A program made the translations under genes and the position numbers. Below are positions 7,329 through 16,444 of a stretch of 23,784 bases of DNA, one piece after another (the stretch's first letter is position 1; the number at the start of each line of letters is the position of its first letter). The stretch is from a virus: the IMG/VR virus record IMGVR_UViG_3300012936_000167, positions 1 through 23,784 of that record; one strand, given 5' to 3'. A model generated the notes under the pieces. That model saw only the letters and a list, made by a program, of their open reading frames with translations. It did no database searches and was not told where the DNA came from.

Positions 7329-7819
7329 TGAACTATATTTTTAGAAGCAAACTTTCTAATCATTTAGAAGTTAAAGATAAATTAATAGAGCAAATAAACT
7401 TAATACCTAAAAACCCTTATATCGATAAAAAACAAAATATACTACATACCGACTGGAATCTTCCTCGTGCGATGCATAGAGAATATGCAAGTTTATTTAT
7501 AGAAACAGTTACCCCTCACCTTCACATGATGGTTGAATCTTTAAAGGTAGATAAGGTGGAGATAAACAACTTTTGGTTTCAACAATATGGAGAAGTAGGA
7601 GAGCATAAATGGCATACGCACTCTAAAACCAACTATGCGAACGTTTATTTTTTAGAATGTCCTAAAAACTATAGCACTAAATTTAAGCACTTTACTGAGG
7701 ATTGTGAAGAGGGAGATATACTGAGCTTTCCTGCTTTTTTACCTCACTGTTCTCCTCCTATAAAAACTAATATGATAAAGACGATTATAGCTTTTAATAC
7801 TAGTTTTGATTGCGAATAA
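7328..7819 (+). CDS. 2OG-Fe(II) oxygenase-like protein, GTG start, Lys in place of Arg
   Basis: This 163-residue protein belongs with the phage 2OG-oxygenase-like proteins. KWHTHSKTNYANVYFLE contains His96 and His98 before a strand, EEGDILSFPAFLPH carries the distal His140, and IIAFNTSF forms the final strand. The position eleven residues after the distal His, where the 2OG-binding Arg is expected, is Lys151 (NMIKTIIAF). Lys is known to replace Arg in some members of the wider superfamily (for example the JmjC and FIH groups), so activity is not excluded. The GTG start overlaps the stop of the virion-type gene by one base. The gene ends before a 39-base gap, so it closes the second oxygenase cassette. 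Confidence 0.72.
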   Translation: MNYIFRSKLSNHLEVKDKLIEQINLIPKNPYIDKKQNILHTDWNLPRAMHREYASLFIETVTPHLHMMVESLKVDKVEINNFWFQQYGEVGEHKWHTHSKTNYANVYFLECPKNYSTKFKHFTEDCEEGDILSFPAFLPHCSPPIKTNMIKTIIAFNTSFDCE

Positions 7820-7858
7820 TCGGTTGATTTCATAGCTTTTCGTCTATAAAACTATAGT
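7820..7858 (+). promoter_or_regulatory. Possible promoter upstream of the virion block
   Basis: This gap holds TTGATT (7824-7829) and TATAAA (7845-7850), a loose -35/-10 pair with a 15-base spacer. It then has TATAGTAT (7853-7860), which runs into the ATG at 7859. No Shine-Dalgarno sequence precedes that ATG, so the transcript may be leaderless or nearly so. The motif resembles the one before 3700. Evidence is weak. Confidence 0.3.
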
Positions 7859-8110
7859 ATGGCAAAAATTGTAGATGAACCCGTTATCTTGAGATATGAC
7901 TCGATCGACGGTAAGAAAGTCCCAGTTTATAGTGCTAAAGTAGAAACTACAATTACGAACACTAGAACGGGCACTGAGTATAACTCACATGAGGAGTGTC
8001 AGGCAGACATTGACAATCCTGAAACTGAAACAACCGAAGCAGATATCAGAAGAGATGTTCACGTAACAGCTCCAAATGTATTCGCTGGAGCACACACACT
8101 ACCGGAGTAA
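7859..8110 (+). CDS. Small hypothetical virion-associated protein (83 aa)
   Basis: This is an 83-residue acidic protein (MAKIVDEPVILRYDSIDGKK, then TITNTRTGTEYNSHEE). The first two thirds alternate short strands, and the last third is loop-like (NPETETTEADIRRDVHVTAP). I do not recognise a family with certainty. It begins the block of virion genes, two bases upstream of the first internal-protein gene, so a structural or assembly role is likely by position. The start is ATG with no visible ribosome-binding site and a TATAGTAT motif directly before it. Confidence 0.6.
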   Translation: MAKIVDEPVILRYDSIDGKKVPVYSAKVETTITNTRTGTEYNSHEECQADIDNPETETTEADIRRDVHVTAPNVFAGAHTLPE

Positions 8111-8112
8111 AG

Positions 8113-9111
8113 ATGTTAAAGAACTTTATCAAAGGCATTAAAGAAGCTCTTCCTACTGTAGGAGCTATGATTGGTTACAGTGTTGCTGGACCACTAGGTG
8201 CTGGAATTGGTTCTGGCATAGGCTCTTTAGCTGCTGGTAAAGATGTAGATGACTCTCTTAGAAATGCGTTGATCGGAGGTTCTTTAGGTTATGCTGGTCA
8301 AACATACTTTGGTAGAAACCCTGCTAGTAATCCGTTGGGTATAGGTTCTTTCTTTAGAGAGGGTACAATACCTGGAGTAAGTAATATTGTAAAACCCTTT
8401 GGTCAAAGAGGAGCAGAGTCATCTTTTGCTAAGATGGCTAATATAACTGCTCCGAAAGCAAAGATTGGCGCGGCTCAAATGTCTTTGGATGATTTTGTAA
8501 AAGGTGAAGTAGCTAAGGCTGGCACTACTGATCCTGCGGTATTAGAAATAGTAAAAGAAAAAGCTGTTGGCGATTACTATAGCAAAGCAAACAAATTTGA
8601 TGTCAGTGACTTTTTCATGAATAACGCTGGTTACATTGTTCCTAGTTTAATAACAGCGGCAGCTGCTGGTGGTTTTGATGAAGAAGATATTAATTTACCG
8701 ACCGCTCCTGAGGCAGGTAGTCAAGGACAATTACAAACAGGAGTTGCAAATTTAGTTAATCCTATTTTGAATCCTGATGGGTCGTACACTTATCCAGTAA
8801 AAGACGGTGGTATCATGCAAGCAAAGAACGGTAGTATTGCTTCTTTTCAAGAGAACAGTCCAAGAAGAGATTTATTTTTAGAGAGAGAAGGTCCGATATC
8901 CGATGACCGTGGATCACCGAACAAGGACACTGTTTATGCTAAATTAGCTGACGGTGAGTTTGTTGTTAACGCAGACACGGTAGCTGACATAGGTTATGGT
9001 ATGGGCGCAACAAGTTTAGATCAAGCCAAAGAAATGGGCGGCTCTTTCTTTTATGGCTTACAAGATGCACAAAAACAAGGTATATTAGGCAATATGGTAG
9101 GTAGAGCGTAA
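8113..9111 (+). CDS. Internal virion / DNA-ejection-type protein with glycine-rich hydrophobic N-terminus
   Basis: This 332-residue protein opens with a Gly/Ala-rich hydrophobic stretch (TVGAMIGYSVAGPLGAG and on to GSLAAG, about residues 15-42), like glycine-zipper segments that insert into membranes. A second hydrophobic stretch lies at GYIVPSLITAAAAGG (about 176-190). Near the C-terminus, DTVYAKLADGEFVVNADTV (about 272-290) matches the 'GEFVV' motif that recurs in phage tape-measure and internal virion proteins. No lysozyme or transglycosylase signature was seen. It is coupled by a TAATG overlap to the next gene. These features fit a protein that leaves the virion with the DNA and helps form a channel through the host envelope. 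The general class is likely; the exact role is inferred. Confidence 0.6.
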   Translation: MLKNFIKGIKEALPTVGAMIGYSVAGPLGAGIGSGIGSLAAGKDVDDSLRNALIGGSLGYAGQTYFGRNPASNPLGIGSFFREGTIPGVSNIVKPFGQRGAESSFAKMANITAPKAKIGAAQMSLDDFVKGEVAKAGTTDPAVLEIVKEKAVGDYYSKANKFDVSDFFMNNAGYIVPSLITAAAAGGFDEEDINLPTAPEAGSQGQLQTGVANLVNPILNPDGSYTYPVKDGGIMQAKNGSIASFQENSPRRDLFLEREGPISDDRGSPNKDTVYAKLADGEFVVNADTVADIGYGMGATSLDQAKEMGGSFFYGLQDAQKQGILGNMVGRA

Positions 9112-10013
9112 TGGCAGTCACGGAACAAATTATTAGACAACCTCAGTTTATAGAGCAAAGAACAGAACAGCTTCTTGAGTCTGTCTTTGGTCCTCAGGGT
9201 GTTGCTAATACAGCTATGACAATACCGTCTGCTCAGGTAGCACAGTTTACTGCTCCTCAAACAACTGCAGCTAACCTAGCAACTACAGGTGTGGGTGCTT
9301 ATCAACCTTATTTAGAGTCAGCCGCTAACACACAAGTTATGGCAGCTAACACTGCTTTAGGGGCAACTCAAATGTATGACCCTAACATTACATCACAATT
9401 TATGAATCCATATCAGCAACAAGTTACTCAACAAGCCTTAGCTGAGATGGACAGACAAGCGGCGATCGCACAAAACCAGGCCGCAGCTCAAGCTGTAGGC
9501 GCAGGAGCTTTTGGTGGTGGTCGTGAGGGTGTTGTTCAAGCAGAACTTGCTAGAAACTTACAAGATATAAAAACAAGAAGAATATTTGAAGATGCTTCAA
9601 GAAACTATTTACAAGCACAACAAGCTGGATTAGCCGCTCAACAGGCTCAACAACAAAGACAATTACAAGCCGCTGGTATTTTAGGTGGTGTAGGCGCACA
9701 ACAATTAGGTTTAGGTCAGTTTGCACAAGCTGGATTGCAGGGTGACATTCAACAGTTATTAGGTATTGGTGGCATGCAACAAGCACAAGATCAAGCTCAG
9801 TTAGATGTTGCACGTCAAAACATATTAGAAGCTCAAAGAGAGCCTTTTGGTCGAATACAGTTTGCCTCTGATATTTTAAGAGGTGTGCCTTCAGGACAAC
9901 AGGTCTTTACAACACAACCCTCTCCTTCACCGTTATCTCAATTACTAGGGGCAGGAGTTAGTTTAGCGGGCATTGGTTCGTTGTTCGGTGGTAATTCAGG
10001 AATACAGTTGTGA
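9111..10013 (+). CDS. Ala/Gln-rich internal virion protein
   Basis: This 300-residue protein is extremely rich in Ala, Gln and Gly and mostly helical. ITSQFMNPYQQQVTQQAL and MDRQAAIAQNQAAAQAVG lead into a glycine turn (GAGAFGGGREGVV), then a second long helix (QAELARNLQDIKTRRIF to NYLQAQQAGLAAQQAQQ). This pattern, including the GAFGGGREGV turn, recurs in phage proteins placed among DNA-ejection proteins. The C-terminus (LSQLLGAGVSLAGIGSLFGG) is a hydrophobic glycine-rich stretch that could insert into a membrane. It starts at the ATG of a TAATG overlap and stops one base before the next gene. Repeated CAA/GCA codons make the DNA low in complexity here. Confidence 0.65.
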   Translation: MAVTEQIIRQPQFIEQRTEQLLESVFGPQGVANTAMTIPSAQVAQFTAPQTTAANLATTGVGAYQPYLESAANTQVMAANTALGATQMYDPNITSQFMNPYQQQVTQQALAEMDRQAAIAQNQAAAQAVGAGAFGGGREGVVQAELARNLQDIKTRRIFEDASRNYLQAQQAGLAAQQAQQQRQLQAAGILGGVGAQQLGLGQFAQAGLQGDIQQLLGIGGMQQAQDQAQLDVARQNILEAQREPFGRIQFASDILRGVPSGQQVFTTQPSPSPLSQLLGAGVSLAGIGSLFGGNSGIQL

Positions 10014-10014
10014 T

Positions 10015-12678
10015 ATGGCAAATGATATACTTAAACGAAAAATGTTTGCTAAAGGGTTTCAACCTGGAGGTCAAATAGGTGGTCCTGGATCTGGACCTAT
10101 AGACATTATTCAAGGCAGCTTCCCATTTAAAATGGGTCAAACTTTTGGTCAGGAGTTAAAGCAAGGACTTCAACCCGGTTATTTGTCTAATGTAGCTGGC
10201 GCAGGTGTAGGCTCTGTTTATGAAAATTTAGGTAATATTCAAAATTATTTTTTATCTCCTGTTTTTGATGTAGGTAAAAGAGCGATCAATGAGTTAAGCA
10301 CAGGTTTTTTAGGAACAGATAGAACAGAATTTGCTCCAACTCCTCGAGTTGCAACAAGCGGTAATCCTTATGGTTTACCTGTTAATTTATTAAATGAAAT
10401 AACTCCAAACACTTTTGATACTTATTACCCACCAGGAACTCAAGTTAGAATTTCTAAGATTGCTGACATCTATGCTAAAGGCGGTGGTGACTATCTCAGA
10501 AACACATTGGGTGTTTCAGGTGAGGAACTACAGGCCGCAGGTGTTTTAAGATTACCTAACACACCACCTCCAGGAACTGAAATGAGATTGGCTGGTGGCT
10601 CTGATTTCTTAGATTCAGAAATGATTTTAGCTCAGGCTACGGATACTGATAAATCAAGCAATCAGGTTGAGGCAGAAACAAAACAAGTTATTGAGCAAAC
10701 GGGTGGAGATGCTTCTGTCATGGAAGAAGTAATGGCACGAAGAGATCAAATATCAACCGACATAGGTGAGTACCCTGAGGGTGTGCCAGCAGGTGGTCAA
10801 GACTCTGTTACAAGCATGGAGCAAGAGCAACAAAACAAACAAGATAATCAAAATAAACAAGAAGAAGAATTTAACTTTGGCGCAGAAGTTGAAAAATTAA
10901 AACAAGAGTTACAAAAGGTTACTGGTCCTGAAAACTCAACTGATGCCGCTTTGCTTTTATTGAAGCTAGGTTCAAACTTAATGAGTGGTAAAACTTCTGA
11001 AAAAGGACTGACTGGTTTCTTAGATGTGTTAGGTCAGGCAGGAGCTCCTGTGGTAGACACAGCAATTGCATTAGCTGATAAAAGAAGAAGCGAGGAAAGA
11101 GAATTAGCTCTGACTGCAGCTGGTATTGTTCAAGACAGAAGAGAAAAACAACTAGACAGAGAATATAGTTTACTCGAAGTACAGGCTAAAAACCTTGGTG
11201 AAATAGGTGACAATAACTATGTGTATGAAATACAGTATGACATGGATCCAAACTCACCTACTTATGGTCAAAAGTTAGCTGATACAAATATCGGTCAAAG
11301 AGTTGATAATCCAAATGATTTACTAGGTTATAAAAAATCGAATGTTGTGTTCGAAATAGAACAGCCTGATGGAACAACCATCATGATAGAAAAACCAAGA
11401 TACAATGTGTTAGATACACCGCCATGGGAGATGAAATACAACTGGGCTGGTTTAATGGATCCTGAAGGCGATAAGTGGACCACGGACCAATCACGTTTGG
11501 GAAGAATTAAAAGTTCTATTGGCAAGATTGATCAAGTTTCAGCGATGTTTGGTGACGGTAATGAGATCGGTTTCTTTTACAATCCAAAAGCTGCTGTTTA
11601 TACAATTGGAACTATTTGGAATCAATTAAAAGGTCAGTATCAAGATGCAGGTAAGTCATTACCTAACCTGAGTCAACAAGAAGTTGAAATGGCATACAAC
11701 CAAATTGCTAATGATCCTAATTTAAATGAAGAGGCAAAAGCGATAGCCTTACAAAACCTTGAACAAGTGGTTACAGGTAAAGGTATTTATAGCGATCAAA
11801 ACTATTTTGGAAACAAAGATTACTTATCTTATCAAGATACCTTAGCACAATATCTTAACGCTGAACTGAACGACAAATTAGACGTTGCTGGTGGAATGTC
11901 AATTAACGATTTACAAGTAGGTAAGACTGAATACATCATGGGTCAGATGCCTTTTGGTGGCGACGACACAATGAAAGACATCAGAGCGATCAGAAACAAA
12001 GGATATTCAGGAACATATTTTGATGTTAACTCAGGACAAAACGTTCCTTACGATGGTGGAGACACTATTGGTGAATTAGCTGACGACAAGTTTGAGTATT
12101 TAAATGATACTGCTGAAAAGTTTGGTTTAGTGTACGATCCCTCACAAAGAAAGTTTGTTCCTAGTTTTGACTCTGTTACTGCTCCTGATGCAGACAGATC
12201 AATCACTCTTAACTTAGGTGGCAAGGAAGTTGTTATTCCTTCTACAATTGCTGCTGTTGACATTTATGCAACTATTCTTGGTTTTGATTTCGCTAGATAC
12301 ATTCAGCCTGAGCAACGATTATTGAAAGATACAATTCAATCTTCTGTTGGTAAGTTTGATTTAACTGGTCAGTTCTCTTCTCCTCAAGTTTTATTATCAA
12401 GGGTTAGAGGTTTTAAAAATCAATTAATTCAAGAATACAATGAAACAATAGATCAAAACTTTTTACCTCAATATCGTGCAAGACATTATTATAAGCCTGA
12501 TGGTTACTTACCTACTACCACTTATGATTATGCAAATCCTGAAATAAGATATGATGGACAGATTGAATCTTCTGCCTCAGGGGCAAACGCAGCTGCCGAT
12601 CCTGATAACTTATTGAAGTTCTATGACATTGATGTAGATTTAAATTTAAACGCACCAACAGGAGCTAAGTTACCGTAA
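10015..12678 (+). CDS. Large internal virion protein (887 aa)
   Basis: I place the start at ATG 10015, one base after the upstream stop, rather than at a GTG 42 bases earlier, because the product then begins MANDILKRKMFAKGFQPGG and does not overlap the previous gene. The 887 residues comprise a Gly/Pro-rich N-terminus (GGQIGGPGSGPIDIIQ), an acidic Gln-rich linker (around 265-285) and a coiled-coil-like helix (EVEKLKQELQKV). A long DKRRSEERELALTAAG to DREKQ region and a beta/loop-rich C-terminal half follow. No enzymatic motif was recognised. By size and position it fits the second of the large ejection or internal-core proteins of podoviruses. The function is inferred. Confidence 0.6.
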   Translation: MANDILKRKMFAKGFQPGGQIGGPGSGPIDIIQGSFPFKMGQTFGQELKQGLQPGYLSNVAGAGVGSVYENLGNIQNYFLSPVFDVGKRAINELSTGFLGTDRTEFAPTPRVATSGNPYGLPVNLLNEITPNTFDTYYPPGTQVRISKIADIYAKGGGDYLRNTLGVSGEELQAAGVLRLPNTPPPGTEMRLAGGSDFLDSEMILAQATDTDKSSNQVEAETKQVIEQTGGDASVMEEVMARRDQISTDIGEYPEGVPAGGQDSVTSMEQEQQNKQDNQNKQEEEFNFGAEVEKLKQELQKVTGPENSTDAALLLLKLGSNLMSGKTSEKGLTGFLDVLGQAGAPVVDTAIALADKRRSEERELALTAAGIVQDRREKQLDREYSLLEVQAKNLGEIGDNNYVYEIQYDMDPNSPTYGQKLADTNIGQRVDNPNDLLGYKKSNVVFEIEQPDGTTIMIEKPRYNVLDTPPWEMKYNWAGLMDPEGDKWTTDQSRLGRIKSSIGKIDQVSAMFGDGNEIGFFYNPKAAVYTIGTIWNQLKGQYQDAGKSLPNLSQQEVEMAYNQIANDPNLNEEAKAIALQNLEQVVTGKGIYSDQNYFGNKDYLSYQDTLAQYLNAELNDKLDVAGGMSINDLQVGKTEYIMGQMPFGGDDTMKDIRAIRNKGYSGTYFDVNSGQNVPYDGGDTIGELADDKFEYLNDTAEKFGLVYDPSQRKFVPSFDSVTAPDADRSITLNLGGKEVVIPSTIAAVDIYATILGFDFARYIQPEQRLLKDTIQSSVGKFDLTGQFSSPQVLLSRVRGFKNQLIQEYNETIDQNFLPQYRARHYYKPDGYLPTTTYDYANPEIRYDGQIESSASGANAAADPDNLLKFYDIDVDLNLNAPTGAKLP

Positions 12679-15530
12679 TGAAAACTTTTACACAATTACC
12701 TGATTTATTAAGAGCTCGAATGGAGTTCATGCAACAAAACAGCAATCCTGAGGTGTTTCCTTCTTATACTTTTGATGATGTTGCAAAAATATCAGACGCT
12801 GGTTTCGATCAGGTCAGAGGTTTTGCTACAGGCGATCAAGTAAAAAAAGAAGAGGATGACAAACCTCAAATCTCTCCTGATCTTCCACCAGGTTCTCCTT
12901 TACCAACATTTATGGGTATGGAACAAGCCGCAGAATCTTATGGCGGTACAACAAGAGAAACGGGTGCAAGCATACCGATTAATCAAATGCAATCTATATT
13001 GGTGCAAATGGCAGAGAACGGTTTGAAAAAAGGATTGCCTCAAGCTCAAATTATTAATGATATGGAGAGAATGAAAGCTGAATACGGATATACCGATGCG
13101 ATGATGCACCCACAAACAGCTAGTATTGATGATATCAATGACACTGGTGGTTATTTAAATGGAAGACCTAATCCATTTCCTATGTTAAAGCTTTCTTCTT
13201 CTGTGCTTTCAAGCATAGCGGGAACTTTAAAAGGAGCTAGAGTTGGAGCTTTAGCAGGTCCTTTAGGTGCGGTTTTTGGAGGATTACTGGGTGGAACTGC
13301 TGCTTATGTTTCTAACTTAGCTGGTTATGAAGGATTATTGTCTTATTTAAATGGCAAAGGTTTGTTGTATACGCCAACTTATAACGAGTATGGTGAGTTC
13401 ATGGGACAACAGAAAGGTATCTATAGACCAACTGTTGATGAACAAGTTGATTATTTGAAAAGAGAGGCTTTGATTGACCTTGCTTTTGGCGGTGCTTTCT
13501 TATCTGCAAGACCTGCTCTAGGTTTGTTTAAAGCTGGTTTGAACAAAGCAACAGGTGTCAATAAAGAGGCTTATCAAAAACTAAAAGCGATAGGAATAGA
13601 TCCAGGTCGCTCTGAAGTATCAAACATGTTTATTTTTAATTCTCTACCTAACTCAATAGGTAGAACACCTTTCTTTGGTACTGTGTTTAGAAAAGCCTAT
13701 GAGAAAAACGTTGAAAAATATTTGAAGAATGTTGATAAAAACGTTATTCCTGGTTTTGACCAATTAGTACAAGCTATGAATGGCCAGGGGCTTGCACCTA
13801 AAAGCATGATCGCTGATATGGGTTATGACATGGCAACCACAGTCAGTAAATATACCAAACAGGCTACCAAAGATATTAACAAAGTTTACACTCAATCTAG
13901 AGGTTTAGCTGAGAGTTTAGGAGATGTATTCTCTATCAAAGGTGCTGGTAATCAAGCAAGAGAAATTGCAAAGTCAATCTTTAAAAATGCACCTAAGGAT
14001 GACGCTGGAAAGTTTTTAAATAAAGCAGATGAGAGTGTTTACAGGTTTTTAAAAGGATTAGAAAAAGACGCTGTTGAAACAGGAACCATAAACTTTGGTA
14101 AAGTAGACGGTTACATGAATCAGATTGACAACTACATGCAACTTGATTTTAAACAAAAATCTTCGATTAAAGATATCTCAGAGAAGGTTAAAGGTGTGTT
14201 AACTGAATTAGAAAAAAGTTTAGGTGCTCCTGTTCCTTCTTTAAAAAGTATTACAGGTAAATCAAACACGGCTATAAAAGAATACATGAACTCCTTGAAT
14301 CAAGCAGATCAAGTTTACAGAGATTATGCAGTTCTTTTTGGTGGTCCTGATGGTAAACATTTCAAAGGTATTACTAAGTTTCAGTTCTTCAACGAGTTTC
14401 AACAACAAGGAAGTAAGTACGTTGAGGACTTGTTTAAAAAAGCATTTCGATTAGAAACTAAAACTTCTGTCGAAAACATGTCTAAAATGTTAGGTCCTGA
14501 TAAGTTTAAAGACGCTGTAAGATTAAGAATTGCTGATGCTTTTCAAAAATCTTTTGAAGGATCTCCAGGTTTCATGAGATCTGCAAAAGACAGAACAGAT
14601 GATTTTTTTGGTCAATTAGCTGATATGAAGTTCAATGTTAATTCGTTTAAAAATAATTTAGGTCTTGATCAAATTATGAAGTTTGATGCTAACAAGCTAG
14701 TAGCTATGGATGAGGCTTTAAAAAGAGCTGGCTTAGGTATCGGTGTTGAAGATTTAAAGAAATTTGCAGATGCCTCTGAACAATTTTTCAATAATAAAAA
14801 CTTTAACTTATCAACTTACTTGGCTCGTAGAACACAATTGGGTGGTATTAAATCAACCTTGCGTGCGATATCAGGAGGCTTCTTGTTCCCTGGTGGAGCC
14901 GCCGCTGGTGCAGCTGCGGTATCAGGTAGTGTGGGTTTATTAAACGCTGTTACTTTCTTGGTTCTTGGTAAGTATGCTACAAAAATATTTTCTAATCCTT
15001 TTAGTATTAATCCAATCAAAGATGCTATTTCTACACAAGCAACAAACATTAAAGGTGTTCGTAAAAACTATTTAGAGTTGGCCAGGACACTAGAAAAACT
15101 TTTGAATGAAAACCCTGACTTAGAAGAAAATTTAGAGAACGATTTTAATTCTATTCAAAGAAGAATTAACACAACCGTTGGTAACTTCGCTCCTTTAAGT
15201 AAAGGATTCAATGACTTTCAAAAAGGTAACAATCAAGAGTTAATGGAATTTTTAGAAGGCTTCAAAGACATACCAGACACGAATATTGAAACACCAACCG
15301 TGCCCGCAGAAGAAAGTCAAGAGCCTGAGTTCAGAGAACAAGTCACTCCTATTCCTCAAGAAACAGGAGTAGCAAGTAATGTTCAACAAAATGAACCACG
15401 CTTTACTGATACTAGACTTGCTTCTGTAGATGATCTTTTAGCTTCACCCACAGATACATCTGCTAGAAATGCACAGGATTTATTTCCTCAAGACGCATTA
15501 TTACAAGCAGCATTAAGGAGACAAGCATAA
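12678..15530 (+). CDS. Large internal virion / DNA-ejection protein with two hydrophobic segments (950 aa)
   Basis: This 950-residue protein is mainly helical and is the largest product in the window. Two long Gly/Ala-rich hydrophobic stretches stand out: residues about 173-217 (ALAGPLGAVFGGLLGGTAAY) and about 731-771 (FPGGAAAGAAAVSGSVGLLN, then FLVLGKYATK). Between them lies a long charged region with many Lys and Phe residues (SVENMSKMLGPDKFKDAVRL). The tail after 880 is acidic and Pro/Gln-rich, as in disordered ends. The arrangement fits an ejected protein that lines a channel across the host membrane. It starts at the ATG of a TAATG overlap and ends in another, so it is translationally linked to both neighbours. 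No enzyme motif was seen. Confidence 0.65.
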   Translation: MKTFTQLPDLLRARMEFMQQNSNPEVFPSYTFDDVAKISDAGFDQVRGFATGDQVKKEEDDKPQISPDLPPGSPLPTFMGMEQAAESYGGTTRETGASIPINQMQSILVQMAENGLKKGLPQAQIINDMERMKAEYGYTDAMMHPQTASIDDINDTGGYLNGRPNPFPMLKLSSSVLSSIAGTLKGARVGALAGPLGAVFGGLLGGTAAYVSNLAGYEGLLSYLNGKGLLYTPTYNEYGEFMGQQKGIYRPTVDEQVDYLKREALIDLAFGGAFLSARPALGLFKAGLNKATGVNKEAYQKLKAIGIDPGRSEVSNMFIFNSLPNSIGRTPFFGTVFRKAYEKNVEKYLKNVDKNVIPGFDQLVQAMNGQGLAPKSMIADMGYDMATTVSKYTKQATKDINKVYTQSRGLAESLGDVFSIKGAGNQAREIAKSIFKNAPKDDAGKFLNKADESVYRFLKGLEKDAVETGTINFGKVDGYMNQIDNYMQLDFKQKSSIKDISEKVKGVLTELEKSLGAPVPSLKSITGKSNTAIKEYMNSLNQADQVYRDYAVLFGGPDGKHFKGITKFQFFNEFQQQGSKYVEDLFKKAFRLETKTSVENMSKMLGPDKFKDAVRLRIADAFQKSFEGSPGFMRSAKDRTDDFFGQLADMKFNVNSFKNNLGLDQIMKFDANKLVAMDEALKRAGLGIGVEDLKKFADASEQFFNNKNFNLSTYLARRTQLGGIKSTLRAISGGFLFPGGAAAGAAAVSGSVGLLNAVTFLVLGKYATKIFSNPFSINPIKDAISTQATNIKGVRKNYLELARTLEKLLNENPDLEENLENDFNSIQRRINTTVGNFAPLSKGFNDFQKGNNQELMEFLEGFKDIPDTNIETPTVPAEESQEPEFREQVTPIPQETGVASNVQQNEPRFTDTRLASVDDLLASPTDTSARNAQDLFPQDALLQAALRRQA

Positions 15531-16372
15531 TGGTAAGAAGAGCACCAAAAGGATTTAGAGATAAAGCTAAAGGCGGTAAAGGTAAAAGTCTTAGTAAGTC
15601 TGCTATCAGTAGAATTATGGGAGTTGCTGACAGTAGCATACCTGGTGGTTCTTTTTCTGAGTTAGCTAGAGCAGATAAACAAAATCAAGTAAAATACGAT
15701 AGACCTGGAAATTTAAAAGATTTTATGGACAAATCTGCCTTGTATCAGGAAGGCATTGGTCTTGGTGGTCGAGTAATGGAAGATGGAACTTTACAGATGG
15801 CTGGTTTGCGGGATGCAGAAGGCAATCCAATAGTTCTTAAAAAAGACGGTCAAACTATTTTATCAATGCGTAAACCTGGTATTACTGCGGTAGCACCTAG
15901 AAATTTTCAAGAGTTTATGGGCGATGTAAAAAGAGCTTTTACAGGATACAATACTCTTTCTTATGATCCCAATGCTGTAGGAACTCCTAGTACAACAGGT
16001 GGTACAATAGTTAGAAACGAAGGTATATTATCTAACATTGATCCGCTTTCTTTTATTCCTGGAGTCGGAATGGCGAAAAAATTTATTGAAGGTGCGAAAG
16101 GTGTTTATGACTTTATGTTTCCAAAACCTCCTGTTGTTACTTATGGAGGAAGTAGTGATATTACAGTAACTGAAGAACCTAGCGGAGTGATAAATGCTCT
16201 ACCAGATACGTCTTCAATAAAGTTTGAAGACTTACCTAGCATCACTGATACGACAGTTTCACAGTTTGATCCTTTAGGCAATCCAGCTTTGTACGGAGAT
16301 GGTACCTTCTTTGATAGATTTGATGAACAGTTGGAGGCATTAGGAATTGAACAAGATCCTCTTTATTCTTAA
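15530..16372 (+). CDS. Virion-associated protein of unknown function (280 aa)
   Basis: This is the last gene of the virion block, again begun at the ATG of a TAATG overlap. The 280-residue product has a strongly basic N-terminus (VRRAPKGFRDKAKGGKGKSL) that could bind nucleic acid or a membrane surface. A hydrophobic loop-helix (SFIPGVGMAKKFIEGAKGVYDFM) lies near 174-197, and the C-terminus is acidic (QLEALGIEQDPLYS). I do not recognise a family. The location directly before the endolysin suggests a late, virion-associated protein. The function cannot be stated. Confidence 0.55.
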   Translation: MVRRAPKGFRDKAKGGKGKSLSKSAISRIMGVADSSIPGGSFSELARADKQNQVKYDRPGNLKDFMDKSALYQEGIGLGGRVMEDGTLQMAGLRDAEGNPIVLKKDGQTILSMRKPGITAVAPRNFQEFMGDVKRAFTGYNTLSYDPNAVGTPSTTGGTIVRNEGILSNIDPLSFIPGVGMAKKFIEGAKGVYDFMFPKPPVVTYGGSSDITVTEEPSGVINALPDTSSIKFEDLPSITDTTVSQFDPLGNPALYGDGTFFDRFDEQLEALGIEQDPLYS

Positions 16373-16413
16373 AAGATTATTTGATAAAATACGGCCTCAG
16401 AAAGGAGAACCCG

Positions 16414-16440
16414 ATGAACATCAAGAACATTGGGGTATAG
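16414..16440 (+). CDS. 8-codon minicistron before the endolysin
   Basis: An ATG with a strong ribosome-binding site (AAAGGAG, 16401-16407, about 6 bases before it) opens a frame of eight codons (MNIKNIGV) and stops at TAG 16438-16440, four bases before the endolysin ATG at 16445. The endolysin has only a weaker purine run (TATAGG) of its own, so ribosomes ending the short frame could restart on the endolysin. Whether the peptide itself matters is unknown. It might instead be the relic of a longer N-terminus. Confidence 0.35.
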   Translation: MNIKNIGV

Positions 16441-16444
16441 GATC

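Noticed and set aside
7853-7860. A T7-type phage RNA polymerase promoter (CTATAG core)
   Set aside because: Only the short core resembles the T7 consensus; the upstream specificity bases are absent and no phage RNA polymerase gene is in the window.
9973-10014. A GTG start for the 887-residue virion protein, 42 bases upstream of the ATG
   Set aside because: It would overlap the preceding gene by 41 bases and add an unlikely Cys-rich leader; ATG 10015 lies one base after the upstream stop, as expected in this gene-packed block.
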